A stretch of DNA of 64,000 nt from the NCBI GenBank assembly GCA_013399115.1, contig VXAA01003854.1, positions 339,431-403,430 of the forward strand. The letters run 5' to 3'. Position 1 is the first letter of the stretch; each line of letters opens with the position of its first letter. Positions 1 to 13,379 of the stretch are shown in pieces. A program made the position numbers and the translations under genes. The DNA is from Anseranas semipalmata (Eukaryota; Chordata; Aves; Anseriformes; Anseranatidae). Below the pieces are notes generated by a model. It saw only the letters and a program-made list of their open reading frames with translations, was not told the origin of the DNA and made no database searches.

Positions 1-3000
1 TTAAATGCAAGTGCTAAAGGAAATATTAAATAAAACACATATTTAATTCTAGTTCCTAGCTAGAAAATGGCTTTGCCTTTAAAACAGGTCAATTTACCTC
101 CTCAATAGCGAGGGTCTGCATATCCAGTGAAGAGAGACAGTTTACCTTAGGAACAAACCTGTATAGGTTTCAGCTGGAATTTCTGCAATCTTTAGTGATA
201 GAACACAACTTCTTCTAAAGGACAGAATGTTTTTAGTTTGTCTCAGAAAAGTACAAGAAGACATTTCCACAAAGCAAACAGCACCATGGAGATCGTACTG
301 CTCAGTACAAACAGCATCTAACAGCTTTGTGATGCGCTTTGCACCACCTCCCAGAAGACTGAGTACAGAGAACTACTTTCAAAAATAAACTCGGTGCTAA
401 GCATGTGCTGTATTGGGTTGTGAGTAATCAGACATGTTTATGCTGCGTGCAACCGTAGACTTGCCAAGAAGGGAATAACAGAAAACCGTGTAAAGGTCCT
501 GCAATTTTTCCATCAACTGTGCTTAGCATTAAATAATGAATTCTGGATGAAAATGAACAGAACAACTCGACTGTGCAGGGTATATAACAAATGTAAGGAG
601 ATCAAAAGTGTAGTTCTTTTCATTCATCATTTCCCAAGTCCATAGCAGCAATATTTAGGACCATTCTCCCAAGAGCTCTGAAAGCACATTCAGCCCTTCA
701 GAACCCCAAATAAGGCTTTAAAAAGTTATGTGAATCACACGGCATCTTCTGAGGTGGAACAGGTCAAGAAACCAAAGCAGCAAAGTGGGTGCAAAATTCT
801 CTTGTGGTCTGATAATCTACAATAATGGACAGCCAATTAGTTTTTCAAAGGGTGTTTGCATTTTGAAATTTTAAATCAGCTGTCATTAAAATTTGTGCCT
901 AAGATTGATTGCCAGATTCTGGAACACAGTGAGATTATTTGCTGAAGGTATTTTTTAAACCAGCTTTATTTTTGTGTGTTTGTCTATAGTAAATATACTT
1001 TTCTTAAGCTGTAAATATTTGACGGGGAACAAAGTAAAAAGTGAGGACACGTAAATGCTTCCACTAAGCTGTAACATTCAGCACACATCAGAAGGTGAAG
1101 AAACATGGCACTGAAGTCTGACAGCAATGTGCATTAGTGCACTGCAATGATAATATTCAAGTTAGATAATTACAAAATTTTTTCAAGGACATCTGTGTTT
1201 TTTTTCAACCTATATTTTTAAATGCAACTCTGAGAGCCTTTTCTCTGCATCGCGCAACACAACAAACACAGCAGAGCCTCCAGAGAACTCTGTGTGCATG
1301 TAATAAGAAATTGAAGTGTTTCACCTGGATTGAGCTATGCTTTGCTGTAGTCTTTAATTGAGTTTGACAAGTTCCTCCCCAATTGCAAGTGCTTTGATTC
1401 ACACTTCAGAGATGTTGTGTCAGGTGAGCTTTGTGATCTCCCACTAAAGTTTACTGACAGAGTCTTAGCTGAAGACTTTTGTTTATTTAAATCATAATAT
1501 TCTGTTCCTAAACAATTACATTTAGAAGTAAAGATAGCAAAGAAGGCTTCCACAGTTAGGACAGGGCTGGTGCACAAGAGAATGCATTACCTGATCTCAG
1601 AAAAGTTGAAGTTAGATGCAGGTTCTGAACAAAATACTTTTTTGTGTGTGCTTTTTATTGTTTCCAAGTTCATATTTGGACTAATTCTGTGAATAGTTAT
1701 ACAGCTATGACAACGATTGTTAAACATGAGCAAATATTAGTAATATGAGCTCAGGCTCATGATCTAACACATCTTGCTTTTCATTGCCACTTGCTCACAG
1801 TTTATAAACTAGACACTAGGTTGAAGGCTCACTCTCTCCATTTCTATAAAAAACACAACTTTGCATCTGCTTGGATTCAGTCATAATTGTCTGTTTCCAG
1901 GACAACAAATACAATCAAGAAGAAAATATCAAGTTTTTTCTTGGTTTTTTTTTTTTTTTTTTTTTTCCTCTGATGCAAAGATAGAGACACAAAAAGGACA
2001 AGATAAAGAAAACATTGTGAGCACCCGGAGCAAGGACCAAAGGACCTATGCACCCAGTCCTATCACTGCAATGACCCTTGCAAAAAAGAACAATAAACTG
2101 GAGCAAAACTAAAGAGCTATTGCAGAAACAGCATATAAATCCTTTCTTGAAGAAAAGCAAGCAAACAATTTTAATTTCCTTACATGTTCATTATCTTTTA
2201 TTATTTCAGAAGGAGCTATGAGACAATTTTTTTCACATTACCTGGTGGTGTCAGGTTTTCTTTGTTTTTCTGAACATGGTAACAGCACAAGAAGCAGCGT
2301 TGCGACACTGAGACGTTTTTGTCCCACTTATCAATACCAATATGATTACATTCGCTGCCCTCCAATCAGTGTTTATGACACATTTTAAAAACAGAAGAGG
2401 AGCACAGCTACTCTTGAATAGATCTAATTCTGAGTAATTTTGGACAACTGCATTTCAGTCAAAACCACCTGTCTCACTTCATATTCTCACTTTCTTGCTC
2501 AACATATTTATATATTAGCTCACAAAGCTACTAAGGACACATAAATAACAATAACTTTATATCTTTTTATTCTCCAACAACATACCTTTGTATTTGAGAT
2601 GACAAAGCCACAGATGAGAAAGGGGAAGACAGAGATCCAACATATGCTCAGTGAATTGGTTGGGAGAAGCTGTTATTGCTCTGTGACATGAAGGCACATG
2701 CCCCAGATTCAGGGTGAGCCTAGAGCCACTCTTATCCAGTCACCTTCCTTTAATTTTTTTTCTACAGGGTAAGTAGCAAGCATCTCCATTTTCTTTCAGA
2801 TGCAAGGATAGATATTCCTTAATTATACATTTAAATGCAGAAATTTAAAATTTTGGTTCAAACTCTAGATGGTATATAATAGACTTGTTAGATAAACTCT
2901 CTTCCTATTCAGTCTGTGTTCTATGATCTGTCCTAATTATTTAAGATATTCTGTCTCAGCGGATACTGATTGATTCAGTTTGTAAACATTTCCCAATGCC

Positions 3001-5316
3001 TATATATCCCACTGGCCAGTCTATATGTCGTACAGTCAGGAAGAGAAATTGGCCTTTTCAAAAGTGAATCACATTTGATACTTCAGGAGAAACTTGAGAG
3101 GTCTGAAAATTACGAAGTATACTGTCACAACTACAAGGTAAATAAAACCTCATAAATTATTAAACAAATCATTTCATGTGTCTTTGGTACATGTACTAGA
3201 GAATCTGTTGTGAAGCAGTATTTTTCACCCATTTCAGATTCTGGTCCCTCTATCCCTTCTGTTTGTATGTTTTACTTGGACATCACCAGAACACAGCAAT
3301 GAACAGTTCAAACCTAGGACATTGTAGATTCAGAGGTATATTTCCTCTTGCACTTCGTATTTCATGAAATGCAGCAGGTTGACAAAAAAGTAGAAGTATG
3401 CAAAACAGGTAAAGGTGACATAACTTCAGAGGCAGTGACAGATATCCAAATGGCTAACTATTAACTTCAAGTACTTCAGAAAGAACCTAGTGCCCTAACT
3501 CAGCAGCCTTGGCAGGGAGGTAAGCTCCTCTGCTGGGCACCCATGTTCAATTCCTATTTCAGTCTACCCTCCAGAGGAGCATACTGCTTTCTCTCATCTG
3601 AATTCCCCCATAGACTATGACACTTTAATGTATTTCTCATACCTATTGGAAAAAAAACATTCTTGGTATGAGCTCTTGGCTCAGACTGAAAAGTATTTGT
3701 ATTGGGAGAGAAGCATTTCAGACATTGCAAATGTAAATGGAGATAAGCAGAAGGAAATGTCACTCAAATTCATCTGAAAGAAAAATCATTTGACAAGATA
3801 GATTCATTAACTCTTCATTCTTCATCAGTAAAATGATTTTCTGTCCTGTTTTTCAGGCATTCACACCTCTCAATCTAGCAAAGATGTAATTTTCAAATAC
3901 TGGCACAAGCTTCCCCTGCACAAGAAAACACTGACAGAAATGCAGCTGTACCTCGTAAGCCAATAACATCCATAATGTTGGCACTCATGTCCTCAGACAC
4001 CTGGCACTAAAATTATATTCATATTACATGTTCTGAATAGGTCAATGACATGCTACCAACATGTCAATAGAAGCAAATACTACAGGCATGTCTGCAGTTG
4101 TTGATATATGCATAGAGATTTCTAACATGAACATCAGAGCTGGTGTGAACGAAGTACAAGTAGAAAATCATGCTTAAGTACCAGAAGAAACAGCAGAATA
4201 AAGAGCTGTAAGAACAGCCAGTATTAATAATGAAGGACACTGCCCTCAGTACACCACTTCCATGATGCCATTCTCAGAAATAGCATGGAAGATGTTCCTA
4301 TGTCAAGGCCCCCACTCTGATAACACTGCACAGGAGGACATCAAAAAGGCTACTCAACAGGAAAGTAGATGACAGACATTCAAATGTATTCGAACAAGTG
4401 AAAACCAGATAGTGGTTAGCAGCTTGCCCTAAAATTAATGGAAAGTGAATTCAGGCAAGATGCTGAGGCAAAGGACCACCCATCACAACTGATGACTCCG
4501 ACAAGATATAAACGATCTGTCTAAACATTAGTTTGCTGCCAATGAAGAGGAACTGAAGGGACACAGGCACCACTTGCAAGCTGGCATCCCTCGTCAGCCG
4601 TGAGTGCTCAAATGATCATTTTCCCCATCCTAAGATCTTGCATTACAATAGTTTCCCTGCAGATAAATTCAAGATGTTTATTTTTGCTATGTTTTCTTAC
4701 TTCCTAAGCACACCGTGGCAATTGAGAGTTATTAGTGGCAATACTAATAAAAAGTGAAATTTAAGCCAAGTAGTTGTTTATTAACCGCAGTGTCACATAG
4801 TGTAGCTAAAAAATTGTGTGAATTGTAAATGTGTAAATCAGGCCATTATCTTTGTTAGAGTATTACAAGTCTTCTCAAGAAATAATCCCACATGATTTAT
4901 GCAACTCTTACTTCAAATGTTGAATATTCATAACAATCCTCATAATCTGTAGGCAAAATATACCCACAATAATTCACAAATCATTTAAAATAATTGGTAC
5001 ATTGTGGTACATTGGAGGATTTTCACTCTGTGATCAATAATTGAACAGTTAAATGGGTAAAATGTGTCAAATAAATTATTCATGGTAAATTTCTCAGCCA
5101 GTGCAAGCAAACTTCAAAGAACACAGTCACGTTCTGCTCCTTTAGAAAAGTAATGGCAGATTCACAGCATCAGTGTTTCAGATCCCACAAGAAGGAACAC
5201 ATTTAACATGTTGTGGTAAACATATAGGAAGTAATATATGGTTCACCATAAACCACATAAGCCAGGGATAAATAGTCAACAGCAACTTTATCAACTAACA
5301 CAATACTGATAGCTTA
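1..5316. other. AT-rich non-coding stretch, no gene seen
   Basis: No convincing exon. Open frames are short (at most about 80 codons) and lack splice context. A frame at 2970-3137 runs into a donor-like AAG|GTAAAT but has no good acceptor. A T22 run lies at 1945-1966. The part from about 4690 to 5060 is compositionally like a vertebrate conserved non-coding element, with many ATTA/CAAT words and a direct repeat of GGTACATTG near 5000, but conservation cannot be seen from one sequence. Confidence 0.6.
1945..1966. repeat. T22 homopolymer
   Basis: Uninterrupted run of 22 T on the plus strand. It could be the A-tail of an old minus-strand insertion, but no recognisable body or target-site duplication flanks it. 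Confidence 0.9.
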
Positions 5317-5490
5317 GAATCACAGAGTATCCCGAATTGGAAGGGACCCACAAGGATCATTGAGTACAACTCCTGGCTCCACACAGGTCTACCCAAAGTC
5401 AGAATTCAGATCATGTGTCTGAGAGAATAGTCCAAATGCTTCTTAAACTCCAACAGGCTTGGTGCCGTGACTACGTCCCTGGGAAGCTTC
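5317..5490 (-). mobile_element. CR1 LINE fragment, 3' part, minus orientation
   Basis: The segment opens with GAATCACAGAGTATCCC and TTGGAAGGGACCCACAAGG, then ATCATTGAGTACAACTCCTGGCTCC. This is the reverse complement of the 3' region of an avian CR1 non-LTR retrotransposon, recognised from the family's usual text. It continues to about TGACTACGTCCCTGGGAAGC, where similarity stops. About 170 bp survives, with the 5' part lost as is normal for CR1. It differs in wording from the copy at the right edge, so it probably belongs to another CR1 subfamily. Confidence 0.85.
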
Positions 5491-8400
5491 TGTGTTAATA
5501 TTCTACTTTTCCACTAATATAATCAAGTCAGAGTTGAATCTAATAATCATACTCTGCAGCAGGCATGGGCAATGCTACACAAACACTCAACACCCAAACA
5601 CACAACATGCAAATACTCTGCAACATATAGACCAGCTTCTGATGTTCACTTCTAAAGGGGGGGAAAAAAACAACCCCAAAAACACACGTATTTTTTAGTT
5701 CTTCGGCAAACAGTATAAAGTGTGATAGCTTCAGACAACAGAACTAAGGTTATTTTCAGTAATACACAATCCTTCTCTCTCTTTTGCCGAAGATCTTTTT
5801 GTTACAGAGATGCAGCAGTTTTTGAATCATTGCTTTTAAATCAGAAGTGTTTATGGTCTCTCAGCTGCCCCCCCTCCTACCCCTTTTTAAAAAATAAAAA
5901 ATAAAAAAATAAGGGGGCTATTAAAAATCATTATCTACTGATCATATAAAGAATGAAGATGTCTCGAGCTCTATGCTGTAGGCTCCAGATTTTTCTTTTA
6001 AACTGGTCTTGAGAATAATTGCAAATGTCACCATTTGTCAACTAAAAATTGCAATTCAAAATAATAGTATTAACAGAAAAAATAACTTGTCAATGAAGAT
6101 TAACAGATTTCCATTAGAAGACAGGGATTTTCTAGCTTTAATAAATCAGTCTCCTAGAAGCAAATTGTGTTAGAAAATCATCTCCCTGAATATTCTTGTG
6201 CATGTGTTGAAGATTTTATTAGCTCAATATATTAATGCTTCAGTAATATGCATGAATTACCACCCTGACTTCTTATCAGAAATTGTACAGAGCACTCAAG
6301 TACTACACTTTAATGAGTGATTTGCTAAGAAATATCTTATTCATATTTTAGAGAAGAAGAGAGATTATCACAATTTCTCAGTTGTTAAATTCATTTTGGA
6401 AAAGAAACAACACTGAACAGAAAGCAGAAGTGAAAATATGGAAGACCTGTATGGTACAGCACAAGTTACAAATAAATCACTACACAGAAGTTTCCCCTCA
6501 CCTGACCTCCATCTAGTCACTCTGATGAGTAGAAGATAGAAGAAAATGATAGATCTTCTTTCATCCTTACTATTTTCTATTTCATAGTCTGAAACTAAAA
6601 GATGGAAGTTTCACGTGATGAGATTTTAATGTCATGAAATATAAAAGTCAGTTAAGATAGGAATCCTGATCTGCTGAGTGCTGGAAAACAGTAAAGTACA
6701 GCAGTATTTTCTAAAGCTTGCTGTATTTTAAGCTTTAGAAAATGCTTGTACATAATTTGCACTTACATTTCTGTTTTGAAGAAAACAGGGGCTACTCTTA
6801 GTTTAATAAATTCACCTACAGGGTAAGAGGCAGTATTTGGAACAGAAATTGAGTATTAAAGAGTATTGGGAATAGCTGCTTACAACAATATAGCTAAAAT
6901 AAAAACACTGTGGGATGCTGAAATGCAGGCTACTTTCTCAGGGCTTAACCAATACTTAAGAGTTGGCATCTGTGACAAATTGGTTCTGGATTATTAGCCA
7001 GACTCGAGGCTATCGTTGAGGCATCAATCTCTCATTCCATGGCATCTGCTCATTCACTAACCTGTGTAACTTTGTGTCAGATAGTCAATTTTTGTCTCAG
7101 GATTTGATAGATGTTAATGCGATTGTTTCAGCTACCATCCCTTTGTTCTAGTGATGATGGCTCAAGCTTTACTTACCGAATCTTTTAAGACAGAAGTTTG
7201 ATTGGATAATAAGAAAGAAGTTTTGAATTCATCTTCCCCTCTCTTTTGCCAAAGAACAGAATTCCCTGCTTAAGATNTTGTTACCTTTTCCCCCCCCCCT
7301 CCCTGAATTGCAACTCTTCCCAGTGCCAAGCTGGAACATTTCAGTGTTGACAGAGTTGCTCCAAGCTACAGAAAAAAAACATCTCATTTCAAGAATACTA
7401 CTACAGTGTCTGTATCTTGGTCAGAAGTAGGCTTGTACCAATCTTTCAAAATTAGTCAAAAAAGATTTATTTTCATCTTAATATAGAATGGTAGGTTCTC
7501 AACACCCTGTCTTAACTAAGAGTGGAAAAACAGGTAGACAAAGCACCTCTATCAAGCAACTAATGATCAATAGGGGCAGTGGGGGTGGACTTGCAGAAAA
7601 GCTCACTTATTTAGGAAGGCAGCTCTTGACAGGTCGGTGGCTCTGTGAAATACATGTATGCTGTACAGTCAGGCAATGTTCTTACAACTCTTCCCTTTGG
7701 TAAAGGCCGAAAGGTCTATTCAAAGCTCATTGCACCCTTCATCTGATCCAGCATAACCATACTTAAATTCTTCTGCAATGCCTTTGAAAAACTCTTATCC
7801 CTTTAGATAATTGCAGATTACTTAAATTTAATTCCCCAGATTTGGGTACTTGATGGTTGGATTGCTTGTTTGATGCTCGCAGGGCTGAAAGAGTATGCCA
7901 CATAGACTTGCTTACCCTAAAGCTCTAGATAAAACCTTAGCAACTACTTAACCAGAGCTATTCTTTATTTAAATAGGTAGTATCACAAAATGTTCTTACT
8001 GTTCCCGTTAAAGTATCTGAAGTAATTAGATAACCATTATAAAACCTACGAATTCTACAGCTTAACCAGCTTGAATTATTTTCATAATTATATTTATTTA
8101 TTTGCATCTATAAAATTCAGCACCCCTAGAACTAAGACACACGAACCAACCTAAAACAAAAACAGCCCCCCAAGGGGATATTTCTCCTAAAGATTATATT
8201 TCTGGAAATCTTTAAATATTACCAAAACTCTGCAGTATTCCCATTCTCCTATTCCATTCACCAGAGAACAGAGACATCAATATTCCCTGAAGCATCAGGC
8301 TCATTTTGGATCTCCTTTGTCTCCCTCAAACTTCTGCTCCAATCCCACCTCTCCAGGTCCCTCTCCCAGCCCCCCAAAAGCCAACAACAAACAAACAAGA

Positions 8401-9700
8401 AAACCAGCAAACCCTCTTGTATGGGCTCATAATATTGCTTTAATTTCCCAGTGGTGTCTTGCATCTTGACAGTGCTATGGTTTTGTCTGGCGTGAACCCT
8501 GCAGATTGCTACAAGTTAGCTCAACACATGAAGATAAAAAGTGTTAAGTATCTGGAAATAGAAGCATCCAAAAAAAGTATCTTTGGATAGATGATTTAAT
8601 TCCTGACTGAGACCTAATTTCTCCTCCCATAGTCAGAACAGAGAAATACTCTTCTATTGGCTGAATAATCAAGTTTTTCTTCTGCCAACAGAAACATAAG
8701 TGTTTTGAATTTTTGTTTGGGGAAAGCTGCTCCCACACCATTTTCATCTTCCTGAGCACAGGCTGGGAAGTTTTAAGCTACCATGCCCAGTTAAGCTACC
8801 AGAACCACTGCCCAATTCAGTACTGAGCAGAGCCTCCCCAAAATGCAGAGAGACAGGGACAGCATCCCCTATGCACAGCCTTGTCAAGGAGGTACCAGCT
8901 CAGGGTAGGGTAGAACACTAGTGTACTGGGATGAGGTGAGCTGGAAGCAGTAAAAATATGGATTTACTACCATACACTGGAAGCCTAGCATCAGAACCTT
9001 ACTTCATTTGGGTCACCAGCAAAGAAACTGAAAATAACATCAAACTGTGGATTCATGTTAAGAGTTCTCATCACTGTGCAAGGATTAGTACAAAAGTGAA
9101 TCACTCCATGAGAGATTCACAAATCATTTATTGCTGTCAAACAGATAAAAGCAACTGACCCTGAGTCCAGACATTAAAAGGGACAGCCCCCTCCTGCCCC
9201 CCAGTAAAAAGCAGCCCTAACCCCCACACCCAAGCTTAATGAATAATTAAAAGCTGTATCTAACCCCTTTGTTAAAAGAGCAGCGTGAAAGCAACTGACT
9301 TCTAGCAGCCCACCTGTGTTCACTCAGCTACTCTCACAGCCAAGCCTTGAATAGCTCAGCAGTTAACTCTGCTTTCTGCAAGTGTTACACAGAAGCTGAA
9401 AACATTAATATCTATATGGACTCTAATCAATGGCTGTAATTATTGCACATGTGTTTGGCAATGGAGTGTAAGGCTTACAGATCCTACCCTACTACCTCCT
9501 AGTCTTGCAATGGACCTCTGATCCAGGATACTCCCTATTGACAACGATTCTGGGTTTATATTTTTTTATTATTATTATTGTTAAATATACACATCTTAAT
9601 TTGTACTAGTTTGTCTAGTAGGACGAATAATATAGGATTTTGAAATGTTTTATTTAAAATGGGATAGATTTGTGCATACTTTTGCTTGGCTTACACTAAC
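5491..9700. other. AT-rich non-coding stretch
   Basis: No supported exon. It contains an ambiguous base at 7277 beside a C10 run (7290-7299), a pyrimidine-rich patch at 8300-8420 and a POU/homeodomain-like word cluster at 6243-6260 (GTAATATGCATGAATTAC). Open frames at 8258-8464 and 8544-8759 on the minus strand have no splice context or recognisable product. Confidence 0.55.
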
Positions 9701-10488
9701 TACAACATCCTTTTTCTTTTTAAACTAGGTTCTTATGTTTTCCATTCTTTTCGATTATCACCCAGTGAAGTAACTACTAGTCTTAATTATAAATGCCAGT
9801 TGACAGCTATTTGATCAAATGACTAACCAAATATTAATGCCAATTTATATTACTATCAACAAATTGTATTAATATATCAGGTAATTGTGTATTAATATAA
9901 AGTTGTTTAGCCATACATGATACCCCTTTAAAAACACAAATGCTACAACAATCATTTTAAAAATCAGTACCTTAAACAACTAATTTTAATGATCACGCTC
10001 AGCATTGTGAAATCAAAATTAAAAGAACATGCTGGAAAAAGAAACCTCACCTAAAACAAAGATCAGATCAGTACAGTTAGAACAGTTAGAACAGTTAGAA
10101 CAGTGAGATAAACTACGTGTCTGATGGACTTCTCTTCTAAAACCTAAGAGTTGATCTCACATATTTAAGGGGACAAGACATATTTCATACAAAGAGATGT
10201 TTGCTGTGAAACTGTAACACATGGACTTTTTAGTTTTCAAAATCTCAGACAGGGTTACATGCCTCCTGTACTGTAGTTCCATCATAAAATTAATATCTGC
10301 TTGGTGCTGGGGGTTCTCTAATTAGTATGGCTGCTATTACATATCTGTCAAACATAGGATGGACCAACAAAACCTAATTAGCTGTTTAAACTCGTTTATG
10401 TGCCACATTTAATCTTGTGCTTGTCACATTTACATTTGTTTAAACCTTAATAATATTCAAGATCATGCACTTATATTAAAGGCAACAT
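9700..10488. promoter_or_regulatory. candidate conserved non-coding element cluster
   Basis: About 0.8 kb rich in homeodomain-type words (CTAATTAG, CTAATTAGC, GGTAATTG, TTAATTATAA), TTTGATCAAATG and TGACAGCT, with no homopolymers and no repeat-family match. This texture is common in developmental enhancers of vertebrate gene deserts. It is an inference from composition only. An alignment with other amniotes would decide. Confidence 0.25.
10073..10105. repeat. 9-bp tandem repeat (AACAGTTAG)
   Basis: Between three and four consecutive copies of the 9-mer AACAGTTAG, the last copy degenerate (AACAGTGAG). No family assignment. Confidence 0.85.
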
Positions 10489-10543
10489 GTGTTTGAGCCA
10501 TAATGAATTGCTGATATTAAAATATTCATTATGGCTCAAATAC
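10489..10543. repeat. 17-bp perfect inverted repeat with 15-nt loop
   Basis: The arm TTTGAGCCATAATGAAT at 10492-10508 is the exact reverse complement of 10524-10540. The 15-nt loop is 10509-10523. Outside the arms, G10491-T10541 would be a wobble pair in RNA, and T10490-A10542 and G10489-C10543 pair. A transcript would therefore fold into a stem of about 20 bp. A T17 run follows directly at 10544-10560. It may be a remnant of a small palindromic transposon or a hairpin RNA. No known family was recognised. Confidence 0.9.
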
Positions 10544-10560
10544 TTTTTTTTTTTTTTTTT

Positions 10561-13328
10561 AAGTCTAGGTAAGTCACTTATCTCTCTTGTAAGATTTGAG
10601 TCAGTTTTACTCAAACCAATGAAAACTAACATCTATTATTTCATTTTACATTTCTTATGTTGTTAATTCAGCAATATTTCTGATCATAAGCCTCTCTAAA
10701 ATAGAACATGAATCCACCAGAAAAACAAGTGCCCAACTTGATACGTACTACAAATACTTAATTTGTATTTCACATAAAGCATAAATACTATTATGTTCAA
10801 AGATGCTAAACTGTCTGGGAAACAACTTACTGAAGTTTCCTAACTTCTCTATAAATATTTTGCTATGAATCTGTAAAAGATATGGAGCTACGTTAGCAGT
10901 CAATATCAAGATGTAGTAATTTTCTATGATTAAAATATATGTTAAGAAACCCTATCATTTAACATTTATCTATGAGTTCACATTATGACAAGTACCAGCA
11001 TATATTCACTACTATGAGACGCCCTACCAGTCCATTTTAGGTATCGGTAATTTAATAAACATGTTATTAGGAAGCGATAGCTTATCCCAAGAATAGAACA
11101 GTGGTTGCTATAAGACTACGATACTTGAATTCAAGTTCTATGCATAAAGAGGACATAAGACTTCCTATGTCAGGACAATTAAGCAATTAATTTTTAAGGC
11201 TCCTAAATGTTTTTGTCAAACAAAGCTAGCTGCAGAAAACAGGTGACAAGGGCCTTCACAGAGCTTTACGTAGGAAATTATTAACGAGCTGTGACAGACA
11301 TATCTAACCCACTATCTGACACAAAATCAGGTTAGTGAATCTTCAGAGGTTGAGCTCCAAAGAATAATTTCTGCAAATAACATCCATTGATGCAAGATGC
11401 CCACATGCTTTTAGGGATCTGAGCCCTAGGCTAGATTCACAAAGGTAATACCAGCAAATGCCAAACTCCACTTCATGACACCATATGCAAAAGGTGTTCA
11501 TGTGAAATGGAATCACACTCCCAAGACTCATCCCAGTAAGAAGCAGTGATGTGTGGCAATTGTCTTGTGTAAAACCATGACAAGTCCAAAGTCAAAACTT
11601 CAAACCTATATCTCCTGACTCTCAGAAGAGTTTCCGATACCTTCTATCATTCTGCTGTGCTGTTGCATTTGCCACTTTGTCAAGAATGAAAATATCTAAC
11701 CCAGTGATCAAATATTTCACCTGGAATAAGAAGGAAATTCCTGTTTCCAGTCCCATATGGTAAGGGCTGTACTAACTTTACATGGTGGATCCACGTAGAT
11801 CTGATCTATACAGCCAGGATAAGACTATACTGATTCAAGAGTATCAACATCTAGATTCAAAAGTACAGCCAATATGTTTTTTATTACATCAATACGAAAG
11901 GGAAAGAATAATGCATATCTTGGAAAGACTAACAGTTTTAGAGTGCAATGGTTTTAATACGTACAGTATAATACATTCGTACAGTAGTGCTAATAACAGG
12001 AAATAGTGCTAATATATGGTACAAAGGCTATTTCCTGTTTTCCTGGACAGCTCCTAAATAAATATATAGCCGCAATAATTTCAAGCTTCAAACAAATACC
12101 ACTAGCACCTTGTGGAGAACTGTGCAAACAGAAATACCTTCTATGTTAATAATTTTGTTTATCCACCTGCCTAACGTCTTCCGTCATCGGTCACATAAAA
12201 CTACCAAAAGACACACATAAGGAGCTATCTAACAGGCTAACTTTTTCTCCTCTTCTGTTCAGGCAGTATTATTGTACATCATCCTGGACGAGGTTATCTA
12301 CAAGAAGGAAGTCAATAAATATGTATGTCATACACAGGGGTATGCATATAAATATTTCAGTACATACATTGACAAGGGATAGTGAGAAAGTACTGGTATT
12401 ATACTAATTGAAATCAATTGGTAGAGACTTTTGCCTTGATGAAATTACTTTTTATATCCTGCTTCAAGATCTTCAAGCACAGAAAAACAATATGAAATTC
12501 AAAGATAAGCTTGAAGTATCTACTCATGGGAAATGAGGAATGTATGAAATTAGATTTCCTCCAATAAGCTAAGAATATGCACTCAAAATGAAAAAAAAAT
12601 CAGAGAATATACGTATCTTGGCATGATAATATTAATGATTTGTTTTTATTGATAGCAAGGCCATTTTTTTCATGTTTAATCATGTTAAATGAGAAAAGAA
12701 AGCTGAGGCAACAGTTGAAATACCCCCCTTCCCCCCCAAGCTCAACTTTCTGCATGTCTTGATTTTTATTTTGAGAAGAATAAAACATGGCATTTTCAAA
12801 ACAATATGATACATTTACCACAAGCATGCACCAAACTCAAGTATTAGACTATTATCTTTAAATCCCTAATTATTCTCCTCCGAAGAACTCAGCCTGACTA
12901 GAAATTTGCCACACAAAACATTGTAAGAATCCTCCAAAATTCCTGGAGTATGTTGTATTAATACATTCACCATATTCGATTTGAATGACAGAAATTTACA
13001 TTCTGTATTGTCAACATAAGTCTAATTTTTGCTTTAGACACAACTGAACTTCTGTCAGGTGAGGGAAGTGGGGAGACAGACACTCACTTCCATGTTTGTA
13101 TTAACTACTTCATTTGTTTTTTCCTCTCCTTTTTATTATCTGCCCTGATAAAAGAGGTTGATTCTTATTCTACATTTGGTGTACAGAGAATAAGTTCATA
13201 ATTGGCCTTGTCAATACAATTCTTTGCAAGAAGTTGCAAATCCTTGTGCACTGCTTTATTGTCCAGACTACAGAAGACGGATTTATATGTTATCACCTTT
13301 TCTAAGCCTTTTTCTCAGCTGTTAACCA
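10561..13328. other. AT-rich non-coding stretch
   Basis: No gene seen. It holds short open frames without splice support (for example 11343-11531 minus, 11782-12006 plus, 12600-12827 minus) and a C-rich run near 12723-12738. No repeat family was recognised. Confidence 0.55.
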
Positions 13329-13379
13329 CCCCCCACCCCCACCCCNNNNNNNNNNNNNNNNNNNNNNNCACACACACAC
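13329..13379. repeat. CCCCA/CA simple repeat with a 23-base assembly gap
   Basis: Imperfect (CCCCA)n leads into 23 unknown bases at 13346-13368 and then (CA)n. The N run is short and sits inside the microsatellite, so it is best read as an unresolved repeat length. The apparent plus-strand frame across it (13202-13411) is an artefact of the N positions. Confidence 0.9.

Noticed and set aside
2970..3137. Open frame ending at a donor-like AAG|GTAAAT
   Set aside because: No usable acceptor and no protein-like features beyond the open frame.
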